From an uncultured Prevotellaceae bacterium (GTDB taxonomy: Bacteria > Bacteroidota > Bacteroidia > Bacteroidales > Bacteroidaceae): a stretch of DNA of 51,188 nt. The notes under the pieces are model-generated. The model worked only from the letters and a program-made list of their open reading frames with translations, was not told the DNA's origin and did no database searches. Of the stretch, positions 43,865-51,188 are shown one piece after another (positions within the stretch are counted from its first letter, which is position 1; the number at the start of each line of letters is the position of its first letter). The stretch lies in the NCBI GenBank assembly GCA_902788605.1, contig CADAKX010000016.1, positions 1 through 51,188 on the forward strand, given 5' to 3'. The position numbers and the translations under genes are program-made.

Positions 43865-45193
43865 ATGGAAGACTTCAATAAGACAAACGAGATACTCGAT
43901 TTCGGCGTACCCGAAGAGAAGCACAGCATCATCAAGGTCATTGGCGTTGGTGGCGGTGGTGGCAATGCTGTCAATCACATGTATAAAGAAGGTATTCACG
44001 ATGTGACCTTCGTTGTTTGTAACACCGACAACCAGGCTCTGAACGATTCTCCAGTGCCCGTCAAGTTGCAGTTGGGCCACGAGGGACTCGGCGCTGGCAA
44101 CCGTCCTGAAAAGGCACGCGCTGCTGCCGAGGAGAGTCTGCAGGACATTCACAATATGTTGAACGACGGCACCCGCATGGCCTTCATCACCGCAGGTATG
44201 GGTGGTGGCACAGGTACTGGTGCTGCGCCAGTTATTGCCCGTGTCTCTAAGGAGATGGACATCCTCACCGTGGGTATCGTCACCATCCCCTTCCGTTTCG
44301 AGGGTAATAAGAAGATTGACCAGGCCCTTGATGGTGTGGAAGAGATGCAGAAGCATGTTGATGCCCTGCTCGTGATCAACAACGAGCGCCTGCGTGAGAT
44401 CTATCCCGACCTCTCGTTCCTCGATGCCTTTGGCAAGGCCGACGACACCCTGTCGGTTGCTGCCAAGAGTATTGCCGAGATTATCACCCTTCATGGCACC
44501 ATGAACCTCGACTTCAACGATGTGAAGACCGTTCTTCAGGATGGTGGCGTGGCCATCATGTCAACGGGTTATGGCGAAGGCGAGGACCGTGTGAAGAAGG
44601 CTATCGACGATGCCCTCAACTCACCCCTGCTCAACGACAACGATATCTTCAACTCTAAGAAGATTCTGCTCAATATCTCGTTCTCGCATCAGAAGGACTC
44701 TAAGGACAACTTCATGATGGAAGAGATGAACTACGTCCACGAGTTCATGGACCGCTTCGGCAACGACTTCGTCTTTAAATGGGGTGTTGCCGTCGATCCC
44801 GAGCTGGGCAAACGCGTCAAAGTCACCATCCTTGCCACCGGCTTTGGCATCCAGAGCATCGATGGTATGGAGGAACGTCTGCTGAAGCAGCAGACCCGTG
44901 AGGATGCCAATCGTCTGGCCGAGGAGGCTGAGCAGGCTGCCAAGCGTGAGGAGCGTCGTGGTCATTTCTATGGCGACAATGCTGCTGCCAAGCGCTACAA
45001 GCGTCGTCCCAACATCTTTATCTTCGGCCCTGAGGACCTGGACAACGATGACGTTATCTCGGCTGTAGAGCAGACTCCCACCTACAAGCGCACTCGCGAG
45101 ATCCTGGCCAGCATTGGCAGTCAGGACGTGAGAGAGGAGCCCCAGCATACAGAGACTGCCGAGCCTCAGCAGGGTGTCATCAGCTTTGTATAA
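43865..45193 (+). CDS. ftsZ: Cell division GTPase FtsZ
   Basis: The tubulin-like protein that forms the division ring. The 442-residue protein has VIGVGGGGGNAVNHM, the NTDNQAL block, the GTP-binding signature GMGGGTGTGAAP (111-122), NNERLREIYPDL and the T7 synergy loop LNFNDVKTVLQ-type sequence (LDFNDVKTVLQDGG). A linker of about 100 residues with many E/R/K precedes the end; the last residues (PQQGVISFV) replace the classical conserved tail peptide. Last gene of the cluster, followed by a strong terminator. Confidence 0.97.
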   Translation: MEDFNKTNEILDFGVPEEKHSIIKVIGVGGGGGNAVNHMYKEGIHDVTFVVCNTDNQALNDSPVPVKLQLGHEGLGAGNRPEKARAAAEESLQDIHNMLNDGTRMAFITAGMGGGTGTGAAPVIARVSKEMDILTVGIVTIPFRFEGNKKIDQALDGVEEMQKHVDALLVINNERLREIYPDLSFLDAFGKADDTLSVAAKSIAEIITLHGTMNLDFNDVKTVLQDGGVAIMSTGYGEGEDRVKKAIDDALNSPLLNDNDIFNSKKILLNISFSHQKDSKDNFMMEEMNYVHEFMDRFGNDFVFKWGVAVDPELGKRVKVTILATGFGIQSIDGMEERLLKQQTREDANRLAEEAEQAAKREERRGHFYGDNAAAKRYKRRPNIFIFGPEDLDNDDVISAVEQTPTYKRTREILASIGSQDVREEPQHTETAEPQQGVISFV

Positions 45194-45214
45194 GTGACAA
45201 TCATTCAATAAGTA

Positions 45215-45259
45215 AAACAGTCGAAGGCATTCGCTTTCGGCTGTTTTTTTGTTTTTTTT
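45215..45259 (+). terminator. Terminator of the dcw cluster
   Basis: AACAGTCGAA pairs with TTCGGCTGTT around a short loop and is followed by T7-G-T10. Confidence 0.92.
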
Positions 45260-45466
45260 TGAGTAACCCTCACCCAAATCGCTCGAAAAGCCTTTATATA
45301 CAGGGGCTACAGAAGATTGAGGATGCTCGTCATCCTCACCACACCCTACACTCACCCTCACCATATCCTCACCAATTTCAGGCGGCACTAGATACCGTCA
45401 GAGTGTATATCATGAATGGAATGAAGATGATGATGAAGAATTGGATGACTAAAAAACTGCGAAATC
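45260..45466. other. Spacer with CCTCACC copies and a perfect hairpin
   Basis: Four copies of CCTCACC (45268, 45334, 45356, 45367) occur in about 105 bases. A perfect 8-bp hairpin TGAGGATG/CATCCTCA with loop CTCGT spans 45318-45338; its right arm contains one of the copies. An 81-codon plus frame crosses here, but it has odd composition and no promoter. It may be a remnant or a leader; I cannot assign a role. Confidence 0.5.
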
Positions 45467-45498
45467 CTTGTTTTTCTCAGAAACACTTTGTAACTTTG
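45467..45498 (+). promoter_or_regulatory. Promoter of the TPR-HTH regulator
   Basis: The -7 box TAACTTTG (45491-45498) fits TAnnTTTG, with CTTG at 45467-45470 as a -33 element 20 bases upstream. The ATG at 45525 is about 25 bases after the predicted start. Confidence 0.7.
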
Positions 45499-45524
45499 CC
45501 GTAGAATTACCAAATAAACACTGT

Positions 45525-47294
45525 ATGGAGCCAAAGATTGGAGACAGAATGAAATTGAGTCCACATATCGCATCAGGGATTCTTCTTGCATGTGTGATCG
45601 CTTTGGCACTCATATCATGTGGTAGAGCCCCTGAATATCCCTCCTTGTTGTTGGCTGCCGATAGCTCAATTATGAAAGGAAACTATGATGATGCAGACAG
45701 TCTATTGGCTCTTTATGACCAGAGTGTTTCGAATACCCATGCAGACGCTGCTCGCTTCCGTCAGTTGTTAGCATTAGAGCGTATGTTTGTAAGCGAGAAG
45801 TTGACAGAGTCCGACTTTTCGTTAGCTGACAGCCTCTGCCGCTTTTATGAGGAGCATGACTTAAAGTCAGAATATTCTAAGGCTTTATGTGTTCTTGGCG
45901 AAATCTATCGTCAAAATGGCGATTATCCTTCCGCATTGGATGCCTTTTTGAAAGCTGGCAAACTTGCTGAAGAGTGTAGGGATTCTTACGAACTTTGTTG
46001 GGTCTATCAAAAACGAGGCGATATCTTTTTCGATCAGAAGATGTACGACGAGAGTGTAGACTCATATCAGGAGTATTATCATATCGCCTCTTTGAATCGT
46101 GATACGCTTCGCATGGCATTGGCAGCTTTCCGTATGGGTGAGATATATACCTATAAGAGCGATGTGGACAGTACCATATATTATTATTCACAAGCCTTGG
46201 ATTTTGGTGGACATACCCGTCATCCAGAGAATATTGTTCCATATTCCAGAAATGCCTTGTGTGATATCTATATTCAGATAGAAGAATACGACAAGGCCCT
46301 TGAGCTTTTGTCGCGCGACTCTACTGATGATGCCAACTGGGCTTATTGGCATTTGGGACAGGAACATATTGATTCTGCCATATGGTATTTCAAAAGAATA
46401 GACGGCCGATATGGTGTATATGGACAATCTGAGACGCTTCATCATCTGGCATTGCTTGAAGAATCCAAAGGCAATACACAGGAAGCGATGTACTATTACA
46501 AGCAACGCGATGCCATTTATGATTCCATACGAGTCCTTTCTCAGGTAGAGGCCACCCAAAAGGTTAATGCTCAATATAATCAGAATCTGATAAAGAAAGA
46601 ACGTGATGATATAGCGCAACATAGTTTCTTTCTTGAAACTGTATTATATTTCCTTCTATTTGTAGTAGCTTTATTAATCTTATCTGCATATTTTGCCTGG
46701 AACTATCATCGTCAAAAGCGTAAGGGAGCACTTGTCCAACAGAAATTATTGCATAAGACGGAGGAAGAGATTCTTCGTCATAGCTCAAATCAGTTGGAAG
46801 CGAATAAGCAGAAGATTGTTGAAAATGAAAAGCGCATAAATGAGTTTCAGCTTCATGGTGATGATGAGATGACTGAAAAACTAAAACTTGATACTCAGAG
46901 ATTGAAAGCCCAGAATTGTAGTATAGAGGTAGAGCAGCGAAGACAACAATATCTTTTAGATAGATTTCAGAAATCGCCTATTTTCATTAAAATAAAGGTT
47001 AATGCTGGTAAGGATGAATTTCGTTTGACTGATGAAGAATGGCAAGAACTAGCTCAAGGCATCGATGAAGTATATGATAACTTTACCCTGAGACTAATAT
47101 CTCTAACAGACTTGTCCGAGGTGGAATTAAGGACCTGTTATCTCTTGAAAATTGGAATTGCTCCTGTAGATATTGCTAAGCTGTTATGTAAAACAAGGGG
47201 TGCGATATCTATGCTACGCCAACGACTGTATTCTAAGATAACGAATAAACATGGAGCAGCCTCGCAGTTAGATGAAATTATTATGAGGCTCTAA
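45525..47294 (+). CDS. Membrane-anchored TPR regulator with LuxR-like HTH
   Basis: A 589-residue protein. The N-terminal signal ends in a lipobox-like LISC (Cys32). Residues about 45-340 are TPR-like helical repeats (YSKALCVLGEIYRQNGDYPSALDAF, AAFRMGEIYTYKSDVDSTIYYY). One membrane helix follows (about 368-392), then a cytoplasmic coiled coil (about 400-480) and a LuxR/GerE-like helix-turn-helix (about 526-580; LSEVELRTCYLLKIGIAPVDIAKLLCKTRGAISMLRQRLYSKI). It looks like a one-component sensor with periplasmic TPRs and cytoplasmic DNA-binding end. Such proteins are common in Prevotella and Bacteroides beside secreted-protein genes. It has its own promoter, and a four-site palindrome begins 22 bases after its stop. 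ATG 45549 is an alternative start. Confidence 0.85.
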   Translation: MEPKIGDRMKLSPHIASGILLACVIALALISCGRAPEYPSLLLAADSSIMKGNYDDADSLLALYDQSVSNTHADAARFRQLLALERMFVSEKLTESDFSLADSLCRFYEEHDLKSEYSKALCVLGEIYRQNGDYPSALDAFLKAGKLAEECRDSYELCWVYQKRGDIFFDQKMYDESVDSYQEYYHIASLNRDTLRMALAAFRMGEIYTYKSDVDSTIYYYSQALDFGGHTRHPENIVPYSRNALCDIYIQIEEYDKALELLSRDSTDDANWAYWHLGQEHIDSAIWYFKRIDGRYGVYGQSETLHHLALLEESKGNTQEAMYYYKQRDAIYDSIRVLSQVEATQKVNAQYNQNLIKKERDDIAQHSFFLETVLYFLLFVVALLILSAYFAWNYHRQKRKGALVQQKLLHKTEEEILRHSSNQLEANKQKIVENEKRINEFQLHGDDEMTEKLKLDTQRLKAQNCSIEVEQRRQQYLLDRFQKSPIFIKIKVNAGKDEFRLTDEEWQELAQGIDEVYDNFTLRLISLTDLSEVELRTCYLLKIGIAPVDIAKLLCKTRGAISMLRQRLYSKITNKHGAASQLDEIIMRL

Positions 47295-47316
47295 ATGGGT
47301 TTAACAATCGTTATTT

Positions 47317-47363
47317 TGTTCACATGTTGTTCACACTACCGTATAGTGAACAGTTAGTGAACA
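47317..47363. promoter_or_regulatory. Operator-like array of four TGTTCAC sites
   Basis: TGTTCAC occurs at 47317-47323 and 47328-47334, and its complement GTGAACA at 47346-47352 and 47357-47363. Within each pair the sites are 11 bp apart, and the two pairs are exact mirror images about 47340. The centre is about 66 bases upstream of the predicted start of the next transcript, a position typical for an activator. It could instead fold as a cruciform or weak terminator hairpin. Confidence 0.7.
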
Positions 47364-47394
47364 CGCTTTTAAATCTCCTATATAACTTTTTCCA

Positions 47395-47402
47395 TAAATT
47401 TG
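47395..47402 (+). promoter_or_regulatory. Promoter -7 box of the secreted-protein operon
   Basis: TAAATTTG followed by CATTG fits TAnnTTTG and lies about 19 bases before the ATG at 47421. Confidence 0.7.
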
Positions 47403-47420
47403 CATTGTTAACTAAAAACA

Positions 47421-47765
47421 ATGCAAATGAAAAAGTTCTATGTTATTCTTGCATCCGTGTTGATGGTTGCATCTTTGTGTGTGAACGCTCAAAAGCGTAC
47501 GTTAGTAGTAAAAGGAACGGTTCCAAGACCCATAGGCTCAATGGAAGTATTTGTCGAACATCTTGATTCTATTATTGTTGTGCCAGGAGAAAATACCCAA
47601 GACATTGAGATCAATGTTAAGGACTCAAATGGAGACACAGTCTCTCAGTTCGTACTTCCAGCTCAGATGACGAATGTCATTGATGTTGAGACGATGGATT
47701 CAGAAATCGGTTGTGTAATAGAAATCAAAGATGATACAGGTGCTGTCTGTGAGATATCAGAGTAG
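47421..47765 (+). CDS. Small secreted DUF3244-like protein
   Basis: A 114-residue protein with a signal peptide (about 1-24, SLCVNAQ). The rest is an all-beta pattern of one Ig-like sandwich (SMEVFVEHLDSIIVVPGENTQ, then DIEINVKDSNGDTVSQFVL, then CVIEIKDDTGAVCEI). This order of strands resembles the Bacteroidetes DUF3244 family, small exported proteins often encoded near secreted proteases. Two starts six bases apart are possible (MQMKK). First gene after the TGTTCAC array. Confidence 0.65.
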   Translation: MQMKKFYVILASVLMVASLCVNAQKRTLVVKGTVPRPIGSMEVFVEHLDSIIVVPGENTQDIEINVKDSNGDTVSQFVLPAQMTNVIDVETMDSEIGCVIEIKDDTGAVCEISE

Positions 47766-47812
47766 AATTGTCGTCAATAGTAATATAATACCATAATTAA
47801 AAAGGAAAGCGT

Positions 47813-48691
47813 ATGAAAAAGTCTTTATTACTAATCGTTTGTATGTGCACAGCCGTCATCTCAAGTGCTCAGTTGGAAGTAAAATATGATGGTTCTACGA
47901 GGGCAGGACTAGATGATTTTGCGAGTTATTGGTATGTACAATTGGGTGGTTCTTCTACGATGTCTGCTCCTACTGGTGGAACAGCAGGCGTTAGTTGCGG
48001 AGTATATGGCCGGGCTAAAAACATAAATTGTGGAATGACTTATGGCGTGGCAGGTGATTTGCATAGTTCGTGTACAGGAGGAGCGGGTGTGATAGGATCT
48101 ACTTATGGCATTTTAGGTTATTGTGTTCCTGGTAAGTATGCAGGATATTTTTATGGGGATACCTATGTTAACGGAACATTAACTGCTACTTCGATTGTAC
48201 AATCATCAGATAAACGCCTAAAAGAGAATATTACACCATTAAGCAATCTTAAGAATAATACACTTGATAGATTGTTAGACGTTAATATTGTGTCGTTTAA
48301 TTATTCTCCAGAAATGTTTGTAAAAAATATGCCAGACTCTGTTTCAAAAGAAGATGCTATAAAGAACCTAGGAATAGACCCAAGCAAGAAACATTTTGGA
48401 GTAATTGCCCAAGAATTACAGACAATATTTCCTGAGTTGGTAGAAGAAGGTCAGGATGGATATTTGAAGGTCAATTATATTGAATTGGTTCCCCTTCTTA
48501 TCCGTAGTATTCAGGAATTGAAAGAGGAATTGGATGAAGTAAAGGGAGGAAGTGGACAAATAAGAAATGCGTTTGCTCCTACTGAAGAAGCCTCTTCATG
48601 TGATGGTGATGAAATAGATAGAAAACGTAACATAGTTCCAATTAATGTGAATGGACAGTCTGTTGGTGTAAAAAGGATAAACCAAAGGTAA
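47813..48691 (+). CDS. Secreted protein with S74 intramolecular chaperone domain
   Basis: A 292-residue protein with a signal peptide (1-19, AVISSAQ). Residues about 40-115 are a Gly-rich region with repeats such as CGVYGRAKNINCGMTYGVAGD, a possible trimeric beta-prism. Residues about 131-242 match the S74 endosialidase chaperone domain: SSDKRLKENITPL with the expected Ser132/Lys137 dyad, then FGVIAQELQTIFPELV and YIELVPLLIRSIQELKEEL. In phage tail spikes this domain trimerises, helps folding and then cuts itself off just before the serine. An extra 45-residue tail follows. No phage genes are nearby. Confidence 0.85.
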   Translation: MKKSLLLIVCMCTAVISSAQLEVKYDGSTRAGLDDFASYWYVQLGGSSTMSAPTGGTAGVSCGVYGRAKNINCGMTYGVAGDLHSSCTGGAGVIGSTYGILGYCVPGKYAGYFYGDTYVNGTLTATSIVQSSDKRLKENITPLSNLKNNTLDRLLDVNIVSFNYSPEMFVKNMPDSVSKEDAIKNLGIDPSKKHFGVIAQELQTIFPELVEEGQDGYLKVNYIELVPLLIRSIQELKEELDEVKGGSGQIRNAFAPTEEASSCDGDEIDRKRNIVPINVNGQSVGVKRINQR

Positions 48692-48747
48692 ATGAATTTT
48701 TTTATATATTCGTTTTTCCCGTATTTATATTTTATCAGAAGATTATT

Positions 48748-50961
48748 ATGAGAATAAATATTATACTTCTCTCCATTGTCAGTTTTCTGTCCATAAGTAA
48801 TGATTCATTGGCACAAACATGGATTCCTGTAAGTAGTAAAACTCAGAGAGAACCTGTGGCAATGAAGATTCTCAAGGACGAGGCTTCGTCATATCAGATG
48901 GAAGTGAACATAAATGGATTGTTGGACCAACAGGTTGATATAAAGCAGGGCATTTTCCATCGTATTTCATTAGGGATGTATGGAACTCTTATGAATTCTG
49001 GTGAACCGCTCCTTCCTATGATATCTCGGCTAATAGCTATTCCTGATGGTACTGTTGCAAAATCTTCTATTGTGGAAGAACAGTGGACGGATGTTGAAAT
49101 AGGTTCAATTCTTCCAGCTCAGATACCTCCCAAGAGTTCAAAGCAAACATCTTCTTTTTACAAGAATGAGAAGTCTTATGCAAATCCATTTATTCCGACG
49201 ATTGTAAACCAGAGTGAAGAACAGAAATGGTGTAACATCAGAAATGTACTTATCTCTATATGTCCGTTTAAATACTATCCTAAAGAAAATAGACTCTCTG
49301 TACTTAGTAAATTTATCTTGAATGTTGATTTTATACCAACTGAAGATCTGACAAAGGAATCCTTGTCATATAAAGGACATAGAGACTATGCACAGTTTGA
49401 TAATACTGTTTTTTCTTTGCCAAGTCGTACTCAAAACACAACCCTCAGCAATAATACTTATTTAATTATTGTGGGTGATATTCCAGGCATTATTGGTAGT
49501 AGGCAGTTGAAAGAGTTTATGAGATGGAAAGCCCTGAAGGGATTCGATACAAAAGTGGTTTCTCTTAGCTCTATTTTATCAACTTCTTATTATTCGCAAG
49601 ATGAAGTCAAAGAGTATATTCGGGATGAAGTTGGTAGTGGTGGCTTTGTGCTTTTGGTTGGGGATAATTCGAAAATACCAATGGCTAGTATACCAAGTTT
49701 CTATTACAATTATCAAACAATATATGGAGATTATTGGTATGGGTGTGATACTGGTACCAATGTCTGGGAAGCAGATATAGCTATTGGCCGTTTTTCTATA
49801 ACGTCTCTTGGGGAGTTTGAATATATGGCAAGAAAAACCATTAACTATGAAAGTACGGAGCCACAGACAATGAATACTCTATTGGTGGCTCACAAAGAGA
49901 ATCCGACGGGTAATTATGGTTACCAGCATTGGTGTGAATGGATAAATAATACGCCCTATGTTGAGCCAATGTCTTTTGTAACAGCATATGGTGCAGAGGG
50001 TGCTACAAATGCAGATGTAGTTAGTTATATTAACTCTGGTGTACCTATTGTTTGCTATCTTGGTTATGGTTTCCCCAATTATTGGGGTGGATTGGGGGCT
50101 AATTATGGACAGCCCGATCCTTATGGTGGTTGGAATATTGATGGTGAATCTTTCTATAGTACTGCTGTCTCAAGTCTGAATGATACTGCTAGAGCCGTAA
50201 TTTTTAGTGGTGCTTCAAATACTGCAAATATATCTGTCTCTGGGAATATGCTTGAGGCCTTCACCCGATATTATTATGGTGTTCCTGCTTTTGTCGGATC
50301 AGCGATTGATGGTCTGAACTTTGATGAATACAATGAAGTTTATAGTAAAATCGTATTTGAATATTTACTATGTACGGGAGACTATTTGTTGGCGGATTTA
50401 ACCAATAAAGCCCATATCTCATGTGTAACTTATGAGTCGAATAATTCATTGGCAAAAGATCATTCTTTCTCCTATATTAATGGAGGCGATCCTGCACTTG
50501 AGCTATGGACAGCTAATCCTCAGTCCTTTGGCAGAGTTGGTTTAACGGAAGGAGGTAACAGTATAACAATAACAACCCAACAATATACTGGTAATTATAA
50601 TGTTTGTGTAGCGAGTGAAGATGGGAATCTTATCGGTGTTTACCCTGTTTCCTCAAGTAACACTTGTACTTTCCCACGACCAACAGGTAATTTCTACATT
50701 AGTATCATCAAACACAACTATATTCCTCATATAATTAAGTATGATGTTTATACAGATGCCATCCAGAATGAAACCATTTTCATCGATTCATATTATCATT
50801 ATACACCTATTGGATTTGGGGATGGTGTTTCTCTAGACATTCCAGATGGGCCGGTTATTCTCAAAAGTGGTACAAAACTTATTATCCAAAATGGCGCAGG
50901 TGGAGTATTATTTATAGAAGGATTTAAATGCGAAAAAGGAGGAATTATGGAGGTAAAGTAA
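48748..50961 (+). CDS. Gingipain-like C25 family protein, catalytic residues apparently lost
   Basis: A 737-residue exported protein with a signal peptide (1-22, NDSLAQ) and a propeptide-like beta region (about 25-200) as in gingipains. A caspase-like C25 domain follows (about 235-590): TYLIIVGD, RQLKEFMRWKALKGFDTKVV, FVLLVGDNSKIP, WEADIAIGRFSITSLGEFEYMARKTINYE. In gingipains the catalytic His sits in GHG and the Cys in a VACVNG-like strand. Here the aligned positions are GYG (Tyr440) and FSGAS (Ser490). The C-terminus has an Ig-like segment and a short beta end (GGVLFIEGFKCEKGGIMEVK). It is likely a pseudoprotease or a changed enzyme; the alignment was made by eye. Confidence 0.8.
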   Translation: MRINIILLSIVSFLSISNDSLAQTWIPVSSKTQREPVAMKILKDEASSYQMEVNINGLLDQQVDIKQGIFHRISLGMYGTLMNSGEPLLPMISRLIAIPDGTVAKSSIVEEQWTDVEIGSILPAQIPPKSSKQTSSFYKNEKSYANPFIPTIVNQSEEQKWCNIRNVLISICPFKYYPKENRLSVLSKFILNVDFIPTEDLTKESLSYKGHRDYAQFDNTVFSLPSRTQNTTLSNNTYLIIVGDIPGIIGSRQLKEFMRWKALKGFDTKVVSLSSILSTSYYSQDEVKEYIRDEVGSGGFVLLVGDNSKIPMASIPSFYYNYQTIYGDYWYGCDTGTNVWEADIAIGRFSITSLGEFEYMARKTINYESTEPQTMNTLLVAHKENPTGNYGYQHWCEWINNTPYVEPMSFVTAYGAEGATNADVVSYINSGVPIVCYLGYGFPNYWGGLGANYGQPDPYGGWNIDGESFYSTAVSSLNDTARAVIFSGASNTANISVSGNMLEAFTRYYYGVPAFVGSAIDGLNFDEYNEVYSKIVFEYLLCTGDYLLADLTNKAHISCVTYESNNSLAKDHSFSYINGGDPALELWTANPQSFGRVGLTEGGNSITITTQQYTGNYNVCVASEDGNLIGVYPVSSSNTCTFPRPTGNFYISIIKHNYIPHIIKYDVYTDAIQNETIFIDSYYHYTPIGFGDGVSLDIPDGPVILKSGTKLIIQNGAGGVLFIEGFKCEKGGIMEVK

Positions 50962-51007
50962 GATTCTTCTCATATTTTTCTGCTTTTTGCATTAAAAAGA
51001 TTCGAAA

Positions 51008-51041
51008 TTTGAACAACGAGTTAATATTTTTATTATTTTTG
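51008..51041 (+). promoter_or_regulatory. Promoter of the last, cut gene
   Basis: The -7 box TATTTTTG (51034-51041) followed by CATCG fits TAnnTTTG, with TTTG at 51008-51011 about 22 bases upstream. Confidence 0.6.
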
Positions 51042-51077
51042 CATCGACAATACTATTAATTTAAAAACTGCAAGCTT

Positions 51078-51188
51078 ATGAAGACGATAAATTTACTTGT
51101 TTTATTTCTTCTTGGTATCCTGCCCATGCAGGCACAAGAGTCTGATGTGTTCAATTTTGAAGGAACGGTGACCAATCAGGATGGGAAT
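51078..51188 (+). CDS. Secreted protein, 5' part only
   Basis: Only the first 37 codons are in the window. They encode a signal peptide (about 1-20, start MKTINLLVLFLLGILPM, cut near MQAQE) and the start of a mature domain (SDVFNFEGTVTNQDGN), which resembles the opening strand of a carboxypeptidase-regulatory-like or TonB-associated beta-sandwich. It has its own promoter. The family cannot be decided from this piece. Confidence 0.7.
   Translation, partial: MKTINLLVLFLLGILPMQAQESDVFNFEGTVTNQDGN

Noticed and set aside
45260-45380. CRISPR-like array of CCTCACC
   Set aside because: The repeats are only 7 bases long with irregular spacing, so they do not form a CRISPR array.
45259-45504. Plus-strand 81-codon frame after ftsZ
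   Set aside because: It runs through the CCTCACC repeats and the hairpin, covers the next promoter, and has a Met/His-rich, non-protein-like sequence.
47813-48691. Prophage because of an S74 domain
   Set aside because: A signal peptide is present and no capsid, tail, integrase or lysis gene is nearby.
50962-51007. Terminator after the gingipain-like gene
   Set aside because: T runs are present, but no convincing stem could be paired.

Overview
The window reads as chromosomal DNA of a Bacteroidales bacterium, most likely a Prevotella-like gut or rumen species. The reasons are: promoters of the Bacteroidetes type (-7 box TAnnTTTG) ahead of most operons; start codons without Shine-Dalgarno sequences; Bacteroidetes-restricted families (DUF4251, DUF6089, DUF6242, DUF3244-like, the glycine-lipid acyltransferase pair, gingipain-like C25); and the operon uppS-bamA-skp-skp-skp-murI. 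Species cannot be decided from the sequence alone.

Layout. 1-3.6 kb: recO (minus), tRNA-Glu, rpsT and gyrB. 3.6-5.5 kb: ptb-buk (minus). 5.6-12.5 kb: a divergent three-gene carbohydrate operon, GH30 - large MG2-like surface protein - GH35 beta-galactosidase. 12.6-13.5 kb: a 58-residue protein with its own promoter, and a DUF4251 lipoprotein. 13.6-23.9 kb: a long minus-strand envelope operon in the order DUF6242 - DUF6089 - uppS - bamA - three Skp/OmpH paralogues - murI - AraC regulator - dgt. 24.0-26.9 kb: a CE6-CE15 esterase pair suited to stripping acetyl and glucuronoyl groups from xylan. 27.2 kb: an unlisted 31-residue membrane peptide gene with its own promoter and terminator, and an FNR-type palindrome nearby. 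27.5-29.3 kb: glsA-glsB acyltransferases. 29.6-45.2 kb: a complete division and cell wall (dcw) cluster, mraZ-rsmH-ftsL-ftsI-murE-mraY-murD-ftsW-murG-murC-ftsQ-ftsA-ftsZ, with three MraZ-type operator repeats at its promoter and a strong terminator after ftsZ.

45.3-51.2 kb is an accessory island, visibly richer in A+T than the dcw cluster. It starts with a membrane-anchored TPR regulator with a LuxR-like HTH. An operator-like array follows (four copies of TGTTCAC in two inverted pairs), then a small secreted DUF3244-like protein, a secreted protein with an S74 self-cleaving chaperone domain, and a gingipain-like C25 protein that appears to have lost both catalytic residues. A further secreted protein is cut by the window end. 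This island is the best candidate for an undescribed system.

A second theme is short dispersed repeats built from 7-8 base units. They lie around the tRNA, in two operon junctions, between ftsA and ftsZ, and, strikingly, in frame inside recO. Starts were moved inward from the longest reading frame for gyrB, buk, ptb, GH30, murI, DUF6089, CE6, glsA, ftsL, murE, murC and the TPR regulator, using promoter position or the family N-terminus.
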